A stretch of 35,067 nt of DNA from positions 1 through 35,067 of the forward strand of contig JABIBT010000008.1 of the NCBI GenBank assembly GCA_018652625.1. Direction: 5' to 3'. Origin of the DNA: Candidatus Woesearchaeota archaeon. GTDB taxonomy: Archaea > Nanobdellota > Nanobdellia > SCGC-AAA011-G17 > PNOQ01. The position numbers and the translations under genes were made by a program. Shown here piece by piece: positions 32,401 to 35,067 of the stretch. The notes below the pieces were generated by a model, which did not search any database, had not been told where the DNA came from, and worked only from the letters and a program-made list of their open reading frames with translations. Within the stretch, counting starts at the first letter, position 1, and each line of letters begins with the position of its first letter.

Positions 32401-35067
32401 AAATATGGATAGTGGGGGAGATAGGGACAACTCGTTGAAGTTGGCTCTTGAAATAGATTCTAAATATAAAACCTTGTCTGCAAGTAGATTAAATGAAGGT
32501 AAGAATGTTTTATTTGATGGGGTTTCTTATACTGTAAGTAGTGCTGCTTCAAGATCTATTGGAGAAACGACTTCCCAATGTACCAATTATATGAGTAAGG
32601 GGGACTGTGCATTGTTGTATAATTTTTGTGATCCGGTTATGTGCCCTGCTTCAAGATTTGATTTAGGAAATAGGTGGGATATTGATAATGTTGTTCAGAC
32701 TGGAATTATTGGAAGTTTGTTTTTAGGAATGCCTAATTGGATTGTTATTAATCCTGAGAAAGGGGAAAATATCTTCCCACCAATCTGTTTAACTGGAGTA
32801 CATGCTGGTTTGGATAATGTAAGAAGTAAATTTGAAGGCTTTGAAGATTGTTTACAAAAAGCAAAAACAGAAGGAAGAGATGTAGGAATTTGTAATACTA
32901 TTAAAAGTATTTATATGTGTGAAATTTTTTGGAGAGAAGGACTGGCTATTTTTGGAAGTCTTGGTAAATTAGCTGATGTTATTTCTGAAAAGGTATTTGG
33001 AATCTTTGGTGGGGATGGATGGGAATATACTAAGTGGCAAGGTTCTTGGAATGAATTAAAAGATAATGTTAATTTCTTTACTTCAGAATATGCTAGAAGT
33101 GCGTTTGCTTCTTATCATGCTAGAAGTTTAGGAGAATTTGGAGGAGAGATTTGTAGGGCCGCCATTTATGGTAAGGTTCCTGGAACAGGAGATTTTATTG
33201 GAGAGTTGTTGGAACCAGATAGTCCTTACCAGTTTACTGGATGGTTTGATGAGTTAGAGTATTCAGATGTTGATCAAGGAAAATCTATTTATAGGGTTTA
33301 TTATCATATCTATGCTGGAAGAGATGAAGATGTAGAATTTTTAGTTTATTTGAAAGGAGCAGGATTAAGTAATTTATATGTCACAAATCCAGAAAGAGGA
33401 GTTAGAAGAGAAGTTTTACAAGAGGGGGAATATGCCGATAGAAGTTATACAATAACTGGAGATTCTGGTTATAATACAATGTGTATTTTTATTAATGGAA
33501 AAGAGTATTGCGGATTTGGTAAGGTTTCTAGCACTTTTTCTAGTAAATATTTACAAGATATGATGTTAGAAGATGATTTGAATAGAAAGGACATTGATTC
33601 TGCTGAAGAGTGTATGCCAGATAGTTTACATTTAACACCTTATTTGCCTGGAGTTCCTACTCCTCCGGTGCCTGGAGCTGGTGCTATGAGCCAGAGTGGA
33701 GTTATTAGAAAGTGTGCTATGAATGATCCGGATGGGTATGGAAGTAGATGGGTTAAAGTTGGAACTTGTGGTACAGATGAACAAGGCAATTCTTTAGGGA
33801 TGTGTTATTTGGATTATGAGAACAGTGCGGACTTTAATGATTTAAAGAAAAAAGATGAGATTGCTAAAGAATGGATAGAGAAACAAATTAAAGATGGAGT
33901 TACTGATGATTCTCTTAATGAATTTAATACTATTCTGGATAAAGAAGATGAAAAGGTTGACTATCTTATAGAGGAAATTAAGAGCAAATTTAAAGTTGAT
34001 AAAATTAATCGGTTGTTAGTTTATCCAGCTTATTATTTAGATAGTGCAGATAGTATAAAAGACTCTGGAATCTATATACGAAGCCATACTAAAGTCGGGG
34101 ATATTTATGCTGCTTTGGGAAAAGTTTTAGAAATTAAAAAAAGTTTGGTTGATGGTGGTGGAGAAAGTGATGATGAAGAGATGAAAGAAGGAGAGCTTTC
34201 TGAATCTGATTATATTAAGGTTAGGATTAGTAAAGAGGGAATATTTAAATCTGGAACTGGATTTATTTATGAGGGTGGAGAATGGAAGATAAATTATATT
34301 TCTGCTTTGCCTGGCTACTCTTTCTATAGTGATGATATTGAAACTGGATTGAAGGGGATATATCATGAGATTAATAAACTTGAGGAAAATGGGGATGGGG
34401 GGAATCTGATTGTTGAGGATTATAATGGTGAAAGATATGGTTGGTTCCCAACATACTATTTTGATAGTTATGATCATTTCAAGAGGATTTTTACAAATAT
34501 AGAAAAGTTGGATTTTAATGATTATTTAGATATAAATTGTATTTATTTTAATCCTGAAAACAATGATGAATTTAAAGTTAGAGTAATTAGGAATAATGCA
34601 ATGGATGAAAATTTTAAGTTTAAGGAAGGGGCTTGGGAAAGTTCAACATTGCGTGATGATTTTGATGAAGGTTTAGAAGATCTATGGGAATTTATTGAGG
34701 AAAGATACACTCAAGAAAATTCAGATGGGATAAAGGTTACTTATGAAAATGAAGATAAGGAAGTATTGGTCCCATTTTATTTGTTTAAAAGTTTGGATGA
34801 TTTAAGAAAAGGTTTTTGTTATTTTGGTTCTGGAGAAATAGTAGAGATTCCTTTTTTTGAGTTATTGGCTCAAACTGAAGAATTAATTGAAGAAGAAGGA
34901 TTGACTAGTGAAACTCAAAGGTCTTTGGATGCATTATATGGTGCTGCTGAAGATATAATCTGTTCAGATGATGATGTTTTAAATAAGTTGATAGAGTTTA
35001 GTGATTCCCTCCAAGATAATTCTTTTATTGGTCCACTGGAAGTTGAAGAGATTCAAGAAGAGATAGA
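29486..35067 (+). CDS. Giant secreted surface protein, open at the window edge
   Basis: An unbroken frame of 1860 codons runs from ATG 29486 to the end of the window with no stop. It begins with a signal peptide ending NVSA at residue 24. Acidic beta-rich domains fill much of the chain. A TPR-like helical pair sits at about 365-410 (AIDEYKKALEF, IAGLYEHLGDTVAALENYESI, quoted in part). A helical hydrophobic segment with MKAACFGIYSILLIK lies at about 607-622. A cysteine-rich block at about 1031-1066 (CDPVMCPASRF) leads to a hydrophobic stretch (GIIGSLFLGMPNWIVI). A proline segment LPGVPTPPVPGAG lies near 1387. The start overlaps the previous stop (ATGA). Giant proteins of this kind are known in DPANN genomes, but the function is unknown. 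Confidence 0.75.
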   Translation, partial: MKDKIVMAMFCIFLIIFSSVNVSALSFGGNEKDDLGEIVLINVANPEDMRISADYVRNKKFPLIIQLTGTTLESFLWGSDGSEELTTLFGGLNIERIHIDRDRLSRYVSGVNEVAPDGGYFVNPDGSVDLGYVKVDIRKIPKEEDLPDRIDLNFTAEIYFDTDSSFSVFGKQDLFLELDSNKDDGEIGSSVWDGRARIVFLEIKGDKATFQVYDGANRKLGGPFTLRPGQQQILRLNDGPAFLDNQVRFKLQGVYGSEKKAELNIYRNGKSIEVTLVEGMNLYSGSDWILEDIERTQVELRNSKTREKVILSKADLGTLKIDVCDGVKRLEVEDNKVFLEEFDFVKGEDFEEKLKSESISFYCSAIDEYKKALEFSLGEESAELKFKIAGLYEHLGDTVAALENYESISSGSELFEDEKIQNKISYISVLVSEEITNYKTLDDGVNVYLKEISSEEKEGTYFDYVEVVDGVRQSEKRGMLNGKSIIKGSGGDWYVDRIRPDEIILVKKYDDKKKEDLKERVDIGENILEKDILIDIKNIKTPYSVVVSAIPGDGRSYGVSHFQVHIPVEKSAIQWTPEQIDNMIEKTHKAIEDLENIMDKLGSFIKGMKAACFGIYSILLIKNSFFKDSGARKQVIEERAILCKKEISSNDPSLPYNRFEDCMEHHVDADEAKIKDLTNIKKETDELFTGFKSTDVEKVNKVAQKMGVDSEELNNLMKYSDQTGVTSKEIQRLTELSLYDNAKFKEEWEGYSDKIDKAVKLDERIKFNEVSEDDKERIQTLAAPIFDSSKQTKIVGMEGQSTIQKVNAKYSDSSGNVYEAGSLTMGKDKFYTTGVDGNVVELQQRMDDYDVNVVEIDGFSVFRGEDDKYYLYDGKINEPYAKSYSSLGEERKLEINKDGKLWIFPFRSKTTGTIYEKIDNDYANYVVVNYGKTGGIQSYTIHNVGPNGEIDFPNSVDDSVVAHILNVGDTRRNMDSGGDRDNSLKLALEIDSKYKTLSASRLNEGKNVLFDGVSYTVSSAASRSIGETTSQCTNYMSKGDCALLYNFCDPVMCPASRFDLGNRWDIDNVVQTGIIGSLFLGMPNWIVINPEKGENIFPPICLTGVHAGLDNVRSKFEGFEDCLQKAKTEGRDVGICNTIKSIYMCEIFWREGLAIFGSLGKLADVISEKVFGIFGGDGWEYTKWQGSWNELKDNVNFFTSEYARSAFASYHARSLGEFGGEICRAAIYGKVPGTGDFIGELLEPDSPYQFTGWFDELEYSDVDQGKSIYRVYYHIYAGRDEDVEFLVYLKGAGLSNLYVTNPERGVRREVLQEGEYADRSYTITGDSGYNTMCIFINGKEYCGFGKVSSTFSSKYLQDMMLEDDLNRKDIDSAEECMPDSLHLTPYLPGVPTPPVPGAGAMSQSGVIRKCAMNDPDGYGSRWVKVGTCGTDEQGNSLGMCYLDYENSADFNDLKKKDEIAKEWIEKQIKDGVTDDSLNEFNTILDKEDEKVDYLIEEIKSKFKVDKINRLLVYPAYYLDSADSIKDSGIYIRSHTKVGDIYAALGKVLEIKKSLVDGGGESDDEEMKEGELSESDYIKVRISKEGIFKSGTGFIYEGGEWKINYISALPGYSFYSDDIETGLKGIYHEINKLEENGDGGNLIVEDYNGERYGWFPTYYFDSYDHFKRIFTNIEKLDFNDYLDINCIYFNPENNDEFKVRVIRNNAMDENFKFKEGAWESSTLRDDFDEGLEDLWEFIEERYTQENSDGIKVTYENEDKEVLVPFYLFKSLDDLRKGFCYFGSGEIVEIPFFELLAQTEELIEEEGLTSETQRSLDALYGAAEDIICSDDDVLNKLIEFSDSLQDNSFIGPLEVEEIQEEI

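Noticed and set aside
30874-34477. Minus-strand frames of 60-116 residues opposite the giant gene
   Set aside because: They lie antisense to one continuous plus-strand frame, show no family motif and lack promoters.
1-35067. CRISPR array, insertion sequence or prophage
   Set aside because: No regularly spaced identical repeats, transposase motifs or phage structural genes were seen. The only toxin-antitoxin module is MazEF.

Overview
The window is AT-rich archaeal DNA. Archaeal traits include ribosomal proteins eL18, eL21 and eS1, RNA polymerase subunits D, F and N, a group II chaperonin, archaeal DnaG, Elp3, Bud32, an archaeal-type SRP RNA and tRNA genes without an encoded CCA end. Nearly every transcription start has a TATA-like box about 25-30 bases before the start codon, which points to mostly leaderless mRNAs. 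The small secreted or anchored proteins and the pair of very large cell-surface genes fit a DPANN archaeon (Pacearchaeota/Woesearchaeota-like). That placement is inference, because no marker was compared.

Bases 1-9200. A truncated reading frame opens the window, followed by RNase P protein 4 on the plus strand. A long minus-strand translation and transcription block follows, read from high to low coordinates: eL21, RpoF, DUF655, uS13, uS4, uS11, RpoD, eL18, uL13, uS9, RpoN and a SprT-like metallopeptidase. Two small unknown genes, Elp3 and another unknown gene come before the plus-strand SRP RNA at 8903-9171.

Bases 9170-13800 (minus strand). This part holds a secreted protein that looks like an outer-membrane beta-barrel, a membrane-anchored six-cysteine protein, DnaG and a candidate H/ACA guide RNA. 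It then holds three tandem paralogous genes of unknown function and a two-CBS-domain protein.

Bases 13800-27470 (mostly plus strand). Genes here are a thermosome subunit, two unknown genes, a FabH-like ketosynthase, FtsY, a minus-strand MazEF module, SRP54, a secreted protein, small unknown genes, Bud32 and an EF-Tu-domain-2-like protein. They continue with uS15-eS1, CTP synthase, a small membrane protein and tRNAs Gln(TTG), Thr(TGT) and Val(GAC). SRP RNA, SRP54 and FtsY all lie within about 12 kb.

Bases 27513-35067. Two translationally coupled genes encode an anchored 658-residue protein and a secreted protein of at least 1860 residues that is still open at the window edge. Together they look like a cell-surface system.

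The most striking unexplained signal is a 47-residue acidic/basic helical segment. It is shared without gaps (31 of 47 identical) between the C-terminal tail of ribosomal protein uS4 and the N-terminal A domain of FtsY, which suggests a physical or regulatory link between ribosome and SRP receptor.
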